A DNA stretch of 12,864 bases from NCBI GenBank assembly GCA_027076245.1, contig JALTKC010000413.1:1-12864 (forward strand), written 5' to 3'. The translations under genes and the position numbers were made by a program. Below, one piece after another: positions 7,847 to 12,864 of this stretch (within the stretch, counting starts at the first letter, position 1; every line of letters begins with the position of its first letter). This stretch comes from Gammaproteobacteria bacterium (GTDB taxonomy: Bacteria; Pseudomonadota; Gammaproteobacteria; GRL18). The notes under the pieces are model-generated. The model made no database searches. It saw only the letters and a list, made by a program, of their open reading frames with translations, and had not been told where the DNA came from.

Positions 7847-8392
7847 GTGGGAAATGCCCTGCAGGAACAATTATTAAAAGCCGGACTGGTGGATAAAAAC
7901 AAGGCTAATCAGGCCAAAAGCCAGAAACATAAAAAGCTCAAACAGCAGCGTAACAGTAAGCAGGGCGTTGTCGATGAAGCCAAACTGCTGGCTGAAAAAG
8001 CCATCCGTGAAAAAGCGGAACGAGACAGAGAGCTGAATCGCAAACACAATGAAGCCGCTCAGCAAAAAGCCATTATTGCCCAGATTAAACAGCTTATTGA
8101 AAGCAACCGCCTGTCTAAAGGCAATGGTGATGACCTGGCCTATAATTTTGAAGACAATAAGGCCGTAAAACGGATCTTTGTACCTAAAGAGGTACATGAA
8201 GGGCTCACCAGAGGGCAGCTGGCGATTGTTAAATTTGATACTCAGTATGATGTGGTTCCGGCCCCTGTTGCGGATAAAATTAAGCTGCGAGATGAAAAAT
8301 ACATTATTTTAAGAAATGATCCCTCTAAAGAAGATGAACAGGAAGATGATTTTTATGCGGATTATGAAATCCCGGATGATCTGATGTGGTAA
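7847..8392 (+). CDS. yaiL: DUF2058 family protein (YaiL-like)
   Basis: A 181-residue member of the gammaproteobacterial DUF2058 family. It opens with the family N-terminus LQEQLLKAGLVDKNKA (5-20). A long basic and acidic helical region rich in K, E, Q and R follows (about 20-95, coiled-coil-like). The conserved core contains IKQLIESNRLS (80-90), YNFEDNKAVKRIFV, QLAIVKFD and VPAPVADKI. It ends in an acidic stretch closing with YADYEIPDDLMW, the hallmark tail. E. coli YaiL is described as a nucleoprotein or polynucleotide-enzyme regulator, but its real function is not settled. GTG 7847 is chosen because GGGAGA at 7834-7839 sits 7 nt upstream and the resulting N-terminus matches the family. Confidence 0.9.
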   Translation: MGNALQEQLLKAGLVDKNKANQAKSQKHKKLKQQRNSKQGVVDEAKLLAEKAIREKAERDRELNRKHNEAAQQKAIIAQIKQLIESNRLSKGNGDDLAYNFEDNKAVKRIFVPKEVHEGLTRGQLAIVKFDTQYDVVPAPVADKIKLRDEKYIILRNDPSKEDEQEDDFYADYEIPDDLMW

Positions 8393-8394
8393 AA

Positions 8395-8431
8395 TTCAGC
8401 AGGGTTTGAGTTTAAACCGGAACCTGCTGAA
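8395..8431. repeat. Inverted repeat downstream of the DUF2058 gene
   Basis: TTCAGCAGG (8395-8403) pairs exactly with CCTGCTGAA (8423-8431), with two further A-T pairs inside after a one-base bulge, starting just after the TAA stop (8390-8392). No T run follows on the plus strand. On the minus strand a TTTT follows, but no minus-strand gene lies there. It could be an mRNA 3'-end stabiliser or a terminator that does not need a U tract. Confidence 0.45.
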
Positions 8432-8473
8432 AAATCAGAAGTCTAATTGTTTAATATGACTAAAAAGTAAAAA

Positions 8474-8479
8474 AGGAGG
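8474..8479 (+). promoter_or_regulatory. Strong Shine-Dalgarno of the small basic ORF
   Basis: AGGAGG at 8474-8479 lies 5 nt before ATG 8485 and is the strongest ribosome binding site in the window that precedes a start codon. It is the main evidence that this 67-codon ORF is translated. Confidence 0.85.
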
Positions 8480-8484
8480 CTCAA

Positions 8485-8688
8485 ATGGCCAGAAAAAAGA
8501 AACGGGCGATAAAACTATCACCGCCCAGAAACCCTTTGTTTAATCACCCGTTAATGAAAAAATCTCATACCCATGACAAGTCTAACAAGGCAAAACGACG
8601 GAATGAGAAAGTAAAACTTGCCAGGGACTGGTATTCTCAAAACGGTTTGATACAGACTGTTTTGAGAATACCGGTCTTAAGCGCCTAA
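8485..8688 (+). CDS. Small basic protein, candidate ArfA-like ribosome rescue factor
   Basis: 67 residues, very basic: MARKKKRAIK start, NPLFNHPLMKK (16-26), then KSNKAKRRNEKVKLARDW (32-49), and a hydrophobic C-terminal tail LIQTVLRIPVLSA (55-67). The last 19 codons contain a 26-bp uninterrupted hairpin (8624-8678). This layout parallels E. coli arfA: a small basic protein of about 72 codons with a PLF segment, a Trp near residue 50, a hydrophobic tail that destabilises the full-length product, and an intragenic RNase III hairpin that truncates the mRNA so that only the active short protein is made. Cleavage in the left arm here would end the protein at about residue 50, just after Trp49. Sequence similarity to ArfA is weak (the PL and Trp positions and the basic stretch only), so the assignment rests mainly on architecture. 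Otherwise it is an unrecognised small basic protein. Confidence 0.55.
   Translation: MARKKKRAIKLSPPRNPLFNHPLMKKSHTHDKSNKAKRRNEKVKLARDWYSQNGLIQTVLRIPVLSA
8624..8678 (+). promoter_or_regulatory. 26-bp intragenic mRNA hairpin, probable RNase III site
   Basis: Bases 8624-8649 pair with 8653-8678 without mismatch or bulge: 21 Watson-Crick and 5 G-U pairs (left-arm bases 8624, 8625, 8629, 8644, 8647), closed by a three-base ATA loop. The central 14 bp, GGTATTCTCAAAAC (8630-8643) against its complement at 8659-8672, are perfect. It lies entirely inside the coding region and ends 7 nt before the TAA stop codon. No T run follows, so it is not a standard intrinsic terminator. The length of more than two helical turns fits an RNase III substrate. 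Confidence 0.85.
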
Positions 8689-8742
8689 AATACATTCCCC
8701 GGTAAAAATTAGCCTGTATTTAGTCTATAAAGAGAAAAGCCC

Positions 8743-9141
8743 TTGTCAAAACCCATCATATTTTCCATTGTAGAATCCCCGACCCACCCCAAACTCACCT
8801 CCCTGTATGAAGAACTGGGTTATGAGGAAATGGTACTGCCTTCCATGCGCAAGGCCATGACGGCCCTGAAAAAACAGCAGCCTGATGTCATTGTGGCGGA
8901 GTTTTTTTATGCCTATGGCACCAACTATGCCAGCAACCATATCTGCAATCTGGATACCTTACTGATCACCCTGCAGACGTATCCAGACTACCACCCTAAA
9001 ATTATTATTGTGGTTAAAAAATCAGAAAAGGAATATGTCAGCAAGCTGGGCGAGCATTATGCAGATTACTATAATGAGGATTATGTACTGGTACAGCCGG
9101 TTTATGAACAGCAGGTAAGGGATATTTTACAGCCTGTTTAA
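8743..9141 (+). CDS. Small receiver-like protein with Glu at the phospho-acceptor position
   Basis: A 132-residue cytosolic protein without a recognised family name. Its pattern resembles a CheY-like fold: an early strand IIFSIVES (5-12), a helix, PDVIVAEFFY (47-56) in the place of the usual PDLILLD, then KIIIVVKKSEKEY (86-98), and VLVQPVYEQQVRDIL (115-129) like the strand with the conserved Lys-Pro. Glu53 would replace the phosphorylated Asp and Gln118 the conserved Lys, so it looks like a pseudo-receiver that cannot be phosphorylated in the normal way (inference). The start is TTG 8743. An in-frame TAA at 8728-8730 excludes anything further upstream, no ATG or GTG occurs before Met30, and AGAGAA (8731-8736) gives a modest Shine-Dalgarno. 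Confidence 0.7.
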   Translation: MSKPIIFSIVESPTHPKLTSLYEELGYEEMVLPSMRKAMTALKKQQPDVIVAEFFYAYGTNYASNHICNLDTLLITLQTYPDYHPKIIIVVKKSEKEYVSKLGEHYADYYNEDYVLVQPVYEQQVRDILQPV

Positions 9142-9157
9142 ACCTGAATAAACCAAA

Positions 9158-9186
9158 TGGACAAGTATGTATAATATGCATATAAT
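9158..9186 (+). promoter_or_regulatory. brnTA promoter with overlapping palindromic operator
   Basis: TGGACA (9158-9163), a 17-nt spacer and a perfect TATAAT (9181-9186) give a near-consensus sigma70 promoter. Initiation 7 nt downstream would fall on the A of ATG 9193, predicting a leaderless mRNA. The perfect palindrome ATATGCATAT (9174-9183) overlaps the -10 box and is a candidate operator for BrnA, since BrnA proteins repress their own promoter. A second TATAAT at 9170-9175 has no good -35. Confidence 0.6.
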
Positions 9187-9192
9187 ATTGAT

Positions 9193-9459
9193 ATGAGCTT
9201 TCAATTTGATCCTGATAAAGCTCAAACGAACATAGAAAAGCATAAAGTATCTTTTGCAGATGCTGAAAGTGTTTTTTATGATGATTTAGCTATCCATCAG
9301 GAAGATAGAGATTCCGAGGGTGAATTCAGATATATTGCTATTGGAATGGGGAGTATGGGGCAGATTTTAGTCGTTGTTTATACACAAAGAGATGATGAAA
9401 TACGCCTTATCTCTGCTCGCAAAGCAACACGCAATGAGGTGAAATGCTATGAAGGATGA
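9193..9459 (+). CDS. brnT: BrnT family toxin of type II toxin-antitoxin system
   Basis: 88 residues with a clear BrnT signature: FQFDPDKAQTNIEKHKVSF (3-21), a D/E-rich middle with GEFRYIAIG (43-51), VVVYTQRDDEIRLISARKATRNE (60-82). BrnT has a RelE/barnase-like fold, cleaves RNA and arrests translation until bound by BrnA. The basic residues of the C-terminal SARKATRNE stretch are in place, so it looks intact. The ATG follows a -10 box so closely that no Shine-Dalgarno fits, so translation may be leaderless. It overlaps the brnA start by 11 nt. Codons are visibly more AT-rich than in the flanking genes, which fits acquisition as a mobile module. Confidence 0.93.
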   Translation: MSFQFDPDKAQTNIEKHKVSFADAESVFYDDLAIHQEDRDSEGEFRYIAIGMGSMGQILVVVYTQRDDEIRLISARKATRNEVKCYEG

Positions 9460-9727
9460 ATATGATTTTTCTAAAGGCAAGCGTGGCTCAATTATACCCA
9501 ATAAGGGTAAAAGCAGAATTACTATTTACATAGATGATTCAACACTGGATGAGTTTCGGTCAAGAGCTGAGAAATCAGGTACAGGTTATCAGACGTTAAT
9601 AAATGAAGCGCTGAAAAATTATTTGAACAAAACAGTCGATCAGCCTGTTACTGAATCAGTCTTACGCAGGATTTTAAAAGAAGAATTACCTGATATTTCA
9701 GAGTTAAGAAAAGCCTCAAATGGATAA
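9449..9727 (+). CDS. brnA: BrnA family antitoxin (ribbon-helix-helix)
   Basis: 92 residues. It begins with the BrnA motif YDFSKGKRGSIIP (5-17), then a ribbon-helix-helix DNA-binding domain: strand KSRITIYID (21-29), helix STLDEFRSRAEKSG (31-44), turn and helix YQTLINEALKNYL (47-59), and a tail that would wrap the toxin. It neutralises BrnT and represses the operon, probably at the palindrome near 9174-9183. Translation is coupled: ATG 9449 lies inside brnT, with its own GAGGTG (9436-9441) 7 nt upstream. A stable toxin-antitoxin pair with both partners intact is implied. Confidence 0.92.
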   Translation: MKDEYDFSKGKRGSIIPNKGKSRITIYIDDSTLDEFRSRAEKSGTGYQTLINEALKNYLNKTVDQPVTESVLRRILKEELPDISELRKASNG

Positions 9728-9764
9728 ATTATTCATTGAAGGATGTACATCAATGAATAATTTA
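9725..9764. terminator. AT-rich 15-bp hairpin between brnA and ppnN
   Basis: Bases 9725-9739 pair perfectly with 9750-9764 around a 10-nt loop. The left arm starts at the brnA stop codon. It sits between two convergent genes and could end transcription from both sides, but it is AT-rich and has only short T runs, so its efficiency is uncertain. Confidence 0.45.
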
Positions 9765-9783
9765 CCAATACTGATTTAGACCA

Positions 9784-11148
9784 CTAGCCCACAATCTCAT
9801 AACAGGGAATATACTCACTGCCTGGCAGTTTCATTCTGAACTGCTCCACAAAAGACTGCAACAGGGCATCCATGGGTTCCATAATTTCCTTATCACCGCT
9901 GATCTGAAACTTACCGTGTTCCTCAATACGGCGAATGCCGTCATCTTTGACATTACCGGCCACAATGCCTGAGAAAGCCCGGCGTAAATTGGCTGCCAGA
10001 AGGTGAATAGGCTGGTCTTTATGTAACTCCAGATTGGCCATATTTTCATGGGTGGGTTCAAACGGCATCTGAAATTCCTTATCAATGTGCAGCTTCCAGT
10101 TATAGTAAAACGCATCGCTGGTGGAACAGCGGAAATCCGATACTGCCTTAATCATGTTCTTCATCTCACGGGCCACCAGCTCTGGATCATCAATAATAAT
10201 CTTGTATTTCTGCTGAGCTTCAAAGCCCAGAGTGACTTCAATAAAGTGATGGATCTGCTTAAAGTACTCCTCACTTTCCTTGGGACCAGTCAGAATAAAG
10301 GGGAAGGGCAGTTCCTTGTTGTCCGGGTGCAGTAAAATACCCAGCAGGTATAAAATTTCTTCTGCTGTGCCAGGGCCTCCGGGGAATACAATCACCCCGT
10401 GTCCCAGACGTACAAAAGCTTCCAGACGTTTCTCAATATCGGGCAGAATAACCAGCTCATTCACCATAGGATTGGGTGATTCTGCCGCAATAATACCCGG
10501 TTCGGTCAGACCAATATAACGGCCGTTATAAACCCGCTGTTTGGCATGGGCAATATTAGCACCTTTCATAGGGCCTTTCATGGCTCCGGGGCCGCAGCCG
10601 GTACAGATATTTAATTTTCTTAAACCCAGTTGATGGCCGACTTCCTTGGTGTAATCGTATTCATTACGGGCAATGGAATGACCGCCCCAGCAGACCACAA
10701 TATTGGGCATCACTTCCGGCACCAGTACTTTGGCATTACGCAGAATATGGAAAATGGCACTGGTAATGTCTTTGGAGCGGGTAAAATCAAAGCGGTTACT
10801 GCTGTCAATAAAATTACCGACAAAGACAATATCTCTTAATACCGCAAACAGATGCTCCTTAATACCAATGATCATGTCACCGTCCACAAAGGCCTGAGCA
10901 GGGGCGTTGTTAACCTGCAGTTTAATACCTCTTTCTTGCTGGATGACTTCAATACGAAAATCAGGATTGGCTTCCATTACTTTTTTTGCACTGTCTTCCG
11001 TACTGCCGGTGTTCAGAACGGCCAGAGAGCAGGCGCGAAAGTCTTCGGAAAATTTACCCTTACTGGCATTGAGCAGAATATCAACCTCCAGTTTAGAAAG
11101 AACATCCATTTTGCCTTCAGGGGTAATCAGTGCATCAATTGTTTTCAT
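9784..11148 (-). CDS. ppnN: Nucleotide 5'-monophosphate nucleosidase PpnN (YgdH)
   Basis: 454 residues, the same length as E. coli PpnN/YgdH. The enzyme hydrolyses the N-glycosidic bond of purine and pyrimidine nucleoside 5'-monophosphates, giving base plus ribose 5-phosphate, in nucleotide salvage; in E. coli it is stimulated by (p)ppGpp. The central LOG/Rossmann domain shows GGHSIAR (155-161), CTGCGPGAMKGPMKGA (182-197) and the signature FPGGPGTAEE (255-264), with Glu264 the presumed catalytic residue. N-terminal (1-145) and C-terminal (about 330-454) extensions typical of the PpnN subgroup are complete. It lies 24 nt downstream of the pseudouridine synthase gene, with GAGAAA a few bases before its ATG, so the two probably form an operon. 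Confidence 0.95.
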   Translation of the reverse strand: MKTIDALITPEGKMDVLSKLEVDILLNASKGKFSEDFRACSLAVLNTGSTEDSAKKVMEANPDFRIEVIQQERGIKLQVNNAPAQAFVDGDMIIGIKEHLFAVLRDIVFVGNFIDSSNRFDFTRSKDITSAIFHILRNAKVLVPEVMPNIVVCWGGHSIARNEYDYTKEVGHQLGLRKLNICTGCGPGAMKGPMKGANIAHAKQRVYNGRYIGLTEPGIIAAESPNPMVNELVILPDIEKRLEAFVRLGHGVIVFPGGPGTAEEILYLLGILLHPDNKELPFPFILTGPKESEEYFKQIHHFIEVTLGFEAQQKYKIIIDDPELVAREMKNMIKAVSDFRCSTSDAFYYNWKLHIDKEFQMPFEPTHENMANLELHKDQPIHLLAANLRRAFSGIVAGNVKDDGIRRIEEHGKFQISGDKEIMEPMDALLQSFVEQFRMKLPGSEYIPCYEIVG

Positions 11149-11172
11149 AATTTTCTCGGTTAATTCCTGGTT

Positions 11173-12096
11173 CTAATTAATTTTCTGGTAAACGTCCGGG
11201 CGGGCAGTGGGTACTGAAAATCCGGGATAAAGTTTTTCTTCAAGTTGATAGTCTTTTTCCTGCCCATCAAAGGGAGATATAAAGCTGATTCGTGAGGCAG
11301 TAAGGTATAGCTCCGGAACGGCTTTTTTTGCAGTGTCGGGTTCTGATACTTGACCGGAATGCTTATACAAAGGTTCTCCCAGTACCGGATAACCAATACC
11401 GGCAAGGTGACGGCGTATCTGATGTTTTCGTCCCGTCAGGATCTGAAGAGTCAGATGATTATAACCGCTTTGTTCAGTTGCTTCTGAGGATATAATACGG
11501 GTGATGGCCTGTTTATCATCCAGAGCACTGTCTATGGTTTGTGGTTGCGGTGCACCTTTGACTATGGCCTGATAATATTTATTTATCTGTCGTTCCTTAA
11601 ACATTTCTGACAGGACAGCAGCGGCTTTTTTACTGTGCGCCAGCAGCATAAGCCCCTGAGTAGCCCGATCCAGACGGTGTACCAGAAAGGCATTGCGCTG
11701 CGGCTGCAGGCGAACCTCAGCCCAGCGGTAGATGCTGGTATGATCGCCGTATTTACTGCCCTGTGACAACATTCCAACCGGCTTAAACCAGACGCTGTAA
11801 TCCCCCTCGTCACTGATCAACCTGGCTTCAGGTGGTTGCTGGGACAACACCTTCTCATCATAGTACAGATGAACAATCTGTCCAAACTGCAATTTTCGGG
11901 TAGCCCGTCGAATGCGTACGGTGTGGCGTCCCTGAGTTAGCCAGACAGCGCCTTTTTGCATAATTTGCTTAAGCTTCTGTCGGGACAGGTCGGTATGCGA
12001 TGATAATAACTCAATCGCAGTCATACCGCCCGGTTCGACGACCTCAAAATGTTTTTCAAATTTTTGTGGGATCTGGGACGGATCGGCTGATGTCAT
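11173..12096 (-). CDS. RluA-family RNA pseudouridine synthase
   Basis: 307 residues. An S4-like RNA-binding region (about 25-80, with LSRQKLKQIMQKGAVWL) precedes the RluA catalytic domain. The strand YSVWFKPVGMLS (100-111) leads to HRLDRATQGL (140-149), with catalytic Asp143. KYYQAIVKG (173-181) and the RNA-contacting TGRKHQIRRHLAGIGYPVLGEPLY (221-244) follow. It isomerises uridine to pseudouridine in rRNA or tRNA; I cannot say which site. The usual TSG after the catalytic Asp reads TQG here. It is first in an apparent operon with ppnN, in a divergent arrangement with the small gene at 12173. No Shine-Dalgarno is seen before ATG 12096. Met25 is an alternative start, but it would cut close to the S4-like region. 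Confidence 0.9.
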   Translation of the reverse strand: MTSADPSQIPQKFEKHFEVVEPGGMTAIELLSSHTDLSRQKLKQIMQKGAVWLTQGRHTVRIRRATRKLQFGQIVHLYYDEKVLSQQPPEARLISDEGDYSVWFKPVGMLSQGSKYGDHTSIYRWAEVRLQPQRNAFLVHRLDRATQGLMLLAHSKKAAAVLSEMFKERQINKYYQAIVKGAPQPQTIDSALDDKQAITRIISSEATEQSGYNHLTLQILTGRKHQIRRHLAGIGYPVLGEPLYKHSGQVSEPDTAKKAVPELYLTASRISFISPFDGQEKDYQLEEKLYPGFSVPTARPDVYQKIN

Positions 12097-12103
12097 TTAG
12101 TAA

Positions 12104-12118
12104 AAGTATGTATAATAT
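12104..12118 (+). repeat. 15-nt block shared with the brnTA promoter
   Basis: AAGTATGTATAATAT occurs here and, identically, at 9163-9177 upstream of brnT. Here it includes TATAAT (12111-12116), a usable -10 for the small gene at 12173, with only a weak -35 (CTGATG, 12087-12092, 18-nt spacer). AT-rich promoter DNA can match by chance. Confidence 0.4.
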
Positions 12119-12139
12119 CAATGACTCTAATAATAACAC

Positions 12140-12163
12140 GTCTGAAACAATGTCTGAAACAAT
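12140..12163 (+). repeat. Perfect tandem duplication of 12 bp
   Basis: GTCTGAAACAAT is repeated head to tail at 12140-12151 and 12152-12163, directly before the Shine-Dalgarno AAGGAAG (12164-12170) of the next gene. It lies in that gene's 5' leader. Confidence 0.85.
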
Positions 12164-12172
12164 AAGGAAGAT

Positions 12173-12424
12173 ATGAAAGGCTATGCATTAGATCCTCACC
12201 CCGAAGCCAATGCGGCACAACAGCACTATGCCGTAGTATTTGCGCCTAAACGCAGAGCAAGGGGGCGTTTTCCTGCCAATAATGTGACCCTGTGTGACAC
12301 AGTGGGGGAAGCCATAGAAGGGCATGAACCAGAACGGAAAATTTATGCGGCTGAGGTGATAGGACCGTCAAAATCTTCCGAAGGCTGTATGCTCTATTAT
12401 CTGGTTCGCTGGCTGGTGGATTAA
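12173..12424 (+). CDS. Small conserved-looking protein of unknown function
   Basis: I do not recognise this 83-residue protein. It starts MKGYALDPHPEANAAQQHYAV, has a basic patch PKRRARGR (25-32), and then a more ordinary globular stretch VTLCDTVGEAIEG (38-50), KIYAAEVIGPSKSSEG (56-71) and a hydrophobic end MLYYLVRWLVD. There is no signal peptide. The ATG is well supported by AAGGAAG, with AGGA 4 nt before it. It is transcribed divergently from the pseudouridine synthase and converges on the rubredoxin gene. The balanced composition and good start signal suggest a real gene. Confidence 0.7.
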   Translation: MKGYALDPHPEANAAQQHYAVVFAPKRRARGRFPANNVTLCDTVGEAIEGHEPERKIYAAEVIGPSKSSEGCMLYYLVRWLVD

Positions 12425-12471
12425 CTCCTACAGCCAATCACGGTTAAATATGCTGAATAGCTACTAAAGGG

Positions 12472-12636
12472 CTAAATTTCTTCCATCTGGAATTCGCTTT
12501 TACCCTGTCCGCAGTCAGGACACAGCCAGTCTTCTGGTACATCTTCCCAGGCAGTGCCTGGCGCAATACCTTCATCCGGTAAACCTTTTTCTTCTTCATA
12601 GATAAATCCGCAGATCATGCAGCGCCATGTTTTCAT
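12472..12636 (-). CDS. Rubredoxin
   Basis: A complete 54-codon gene. The protein has the two rubredoxin knuckles, CMIC with Cys6/Cys9 and CPDCG with Cys39/Cys42, which hold one Fe(Cys)4 centre. Between them lie FIYEEEKGLPDEGI and the typical aromatic/acidic stretch TAWEDVPEDWLCP. It is a one-electron carrier in the cytosol. Partners in this group include rubredoxin reductase, alkane hydroxylase and peroxide or NO detoxification enzymes, none of which is visible here. Length is standard for a single-domain rubredoxin. The start is supported by AGAGG (minus strand, 12647-12643) 6 nt upstream and by a strong promoter. It ends 47 nt from the convergent gene at 12173-12424. Confidence 0.95.
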   Translation of the reverse strand: MKTWRCMICGFIYEEEKGLPDEGIAPGTAWEDVPEDWLCPDCGQGKSEFQMEEI

Positions 12637-12686
12637 AAATAACCTCTGTTAGTAATTGAATTAAAACTTTAGTGTTTTGCTTGGTT

Positions 12687-12715
12687 ATTCTAGAACGCTA
12701 ATCATTTAATGTCAA
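12687..12715 (-). promoter_or_regulatory. Near-consensus sigma70 promoter of the rubredoxin gene
   Basis: On the minus strand, a perfect TTGACA (12715-12710), a 17-nt spacer and TAGAAT (12692-12687; 5 of 6 matches) point at the rubredoxin gene. The predicted start near 12680 gives a leader of about 44 nt. This suggests strong constitutive expression. Confidence 0.75.
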
Positions 12716-12740
12716 AAAACTAATGCTAAAAAAGTTTGAT

Positions 12741-12796
12741 AAAAAACTCCCCTGTCCCTGCCTTCGAGCTGGAAGGTATTGAACGGGGCAGAGGAG
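12741..12796 (-). terminator. Intrinsic terminator of the gene at the right edge
   Basis: Arms 12747-12758 and 12785-12796 pair over 12 positions (one C-A mismatch, one G-U) with a GC-rich base. A nested stem CCTTC/GAAGG (12761-12765 with 12772-12776) caps the structure. On the minus strand it is followed by six T (12746-12741) and a second T run. It terminates transcription entering from the right, insulating the rubredoxin promoter just below. Confidence 0.8.
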
Positions 12797-12820
12797 AGAG
12801 GAAGAAAGGAGGTGGTAAAC

Positions 12821-12864
12821 TTAAGCCGCTTCTATTGTCTGCTCATCATTAGTTTTTTCTGACG
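12821..12864 (-). CDS. C-terminal end of an unidentified minus-strand gene
   Basis: Reading in from the right edge, one minus-strand frame stays open and ends SEKTNDEQTIEAA followed by TAA (12823-12821). The hydrophilic tail alone does not identify a family. An intrinsic terminator about 25 nt past the stop on the same strand supports it as a genuine gene end. Confidence 0.45.
   Translation of the reverse strand, partial: SEKTNDEQTIEAA

Noticed and set aside
8624..8678. The long hairpin as an ordinary intrinsic terminator
   Set aside because: It lies before the stop codon and is followed by TAAGCGCC, not a T run, so RNase III processing explains it better.
9170..9175. First TATAAT upstream of brnT as the main -10 box
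   Set aside because: No -35-like hexamer lies 16-18 nt upstream, whereas TATAAT at 9181-9186 pairs with TGGACA at exactly 17 nt.
12805..12815. Near-perfect Shine-Dalgarno AAAGGAGGTGG on the plus strand
   Set aside because: No ATG or GTG follows at a usable distance, and the region is the downstream flank of a minus-strand gene with its terminator. The purine run is probably incidental.

Overview
The window looks like chromosomal DNA of a gammaproteobacterium of moderate GC content. The best taxonomic hints are a DUF2058/YaiL-type protein ending in the family's DDLMW tail and a 454-residue PpnN (YgdH) nucleosidase of the same length as the E. coli protein. The dense signalling genes (FHA kinase, PP2C phosphatase, GGDEF-EAL, hybrid histidine kinase) suggest a free-living aquatic or environmental lineage. 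I cannot name the genus.

Layout. Positions 1-2140 (+): an FHA-domain Ser/Thr kinase cut by the left edge, then a PP2C phosphatase 14 nt downstream, a reversible Ser/Thr phosphorylation pair. Positions 2237-4360 (+): a membrane GGDEF-EAL protein with a periplasmic DUF3365-like sensor carrying a heme-c CxxCH site, behind a recognisable sigma70 promoter. It converges, with one base between the stop codons, on a minus-strand operon (7288-4362) made of a class I methyltransferase and a membrane-bound PAS hybrid histidine kinase. That kinase's periplasmic part has CxxC without the heme histidine.

Positions 7365-9141 (+): a free-standing homolog of the archaeal threonyl-tRNA synthetase editing domain, a DUF2058 protein, a 67-codon basic ORF, and a small receiver-like protein whose phospho-acceptor position is Glu. 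The 67-codon ORF is the most interesting item. It has a very strong Shine-Dalgarno and an uninterrupted 26-bp hairpin inside its last codons. That is the architecture of the ribosome-rescue factor gene arfA, whose mRNA is cut by RNase III inside the ORF to give a nonstop message. Positions 9193-9727 (+) hold a BrnT/BrnA toxin-antitoxin operon with a promoter predicting a leaderless transcript.

Positions 12096-9784 (-): an RluA-family pseudouridine synthase and ppnN, probably cotranscribed. Positions 12173-12424 (+): a small unrecognised protein. Positions 12636-12472 (-): a 54-residue rubredoxin with four Cys ligands and a near-consensus sigma70 promoter. The right edge holds the last codons of a minus-strand gene followed by a convincing intrinsic terminator.

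Two themes stand out. One is signal transduction (1-7288). The other is translation quality control and RNA/nucleotide metabolism: tRNA proofreading, a probable ribosome rescue factor, a BrnT RNase toxin, a pseudouridine synthase and PpnN. No prophage, insertion sequence, CRISPR array, tRNA or rRNA was seen.
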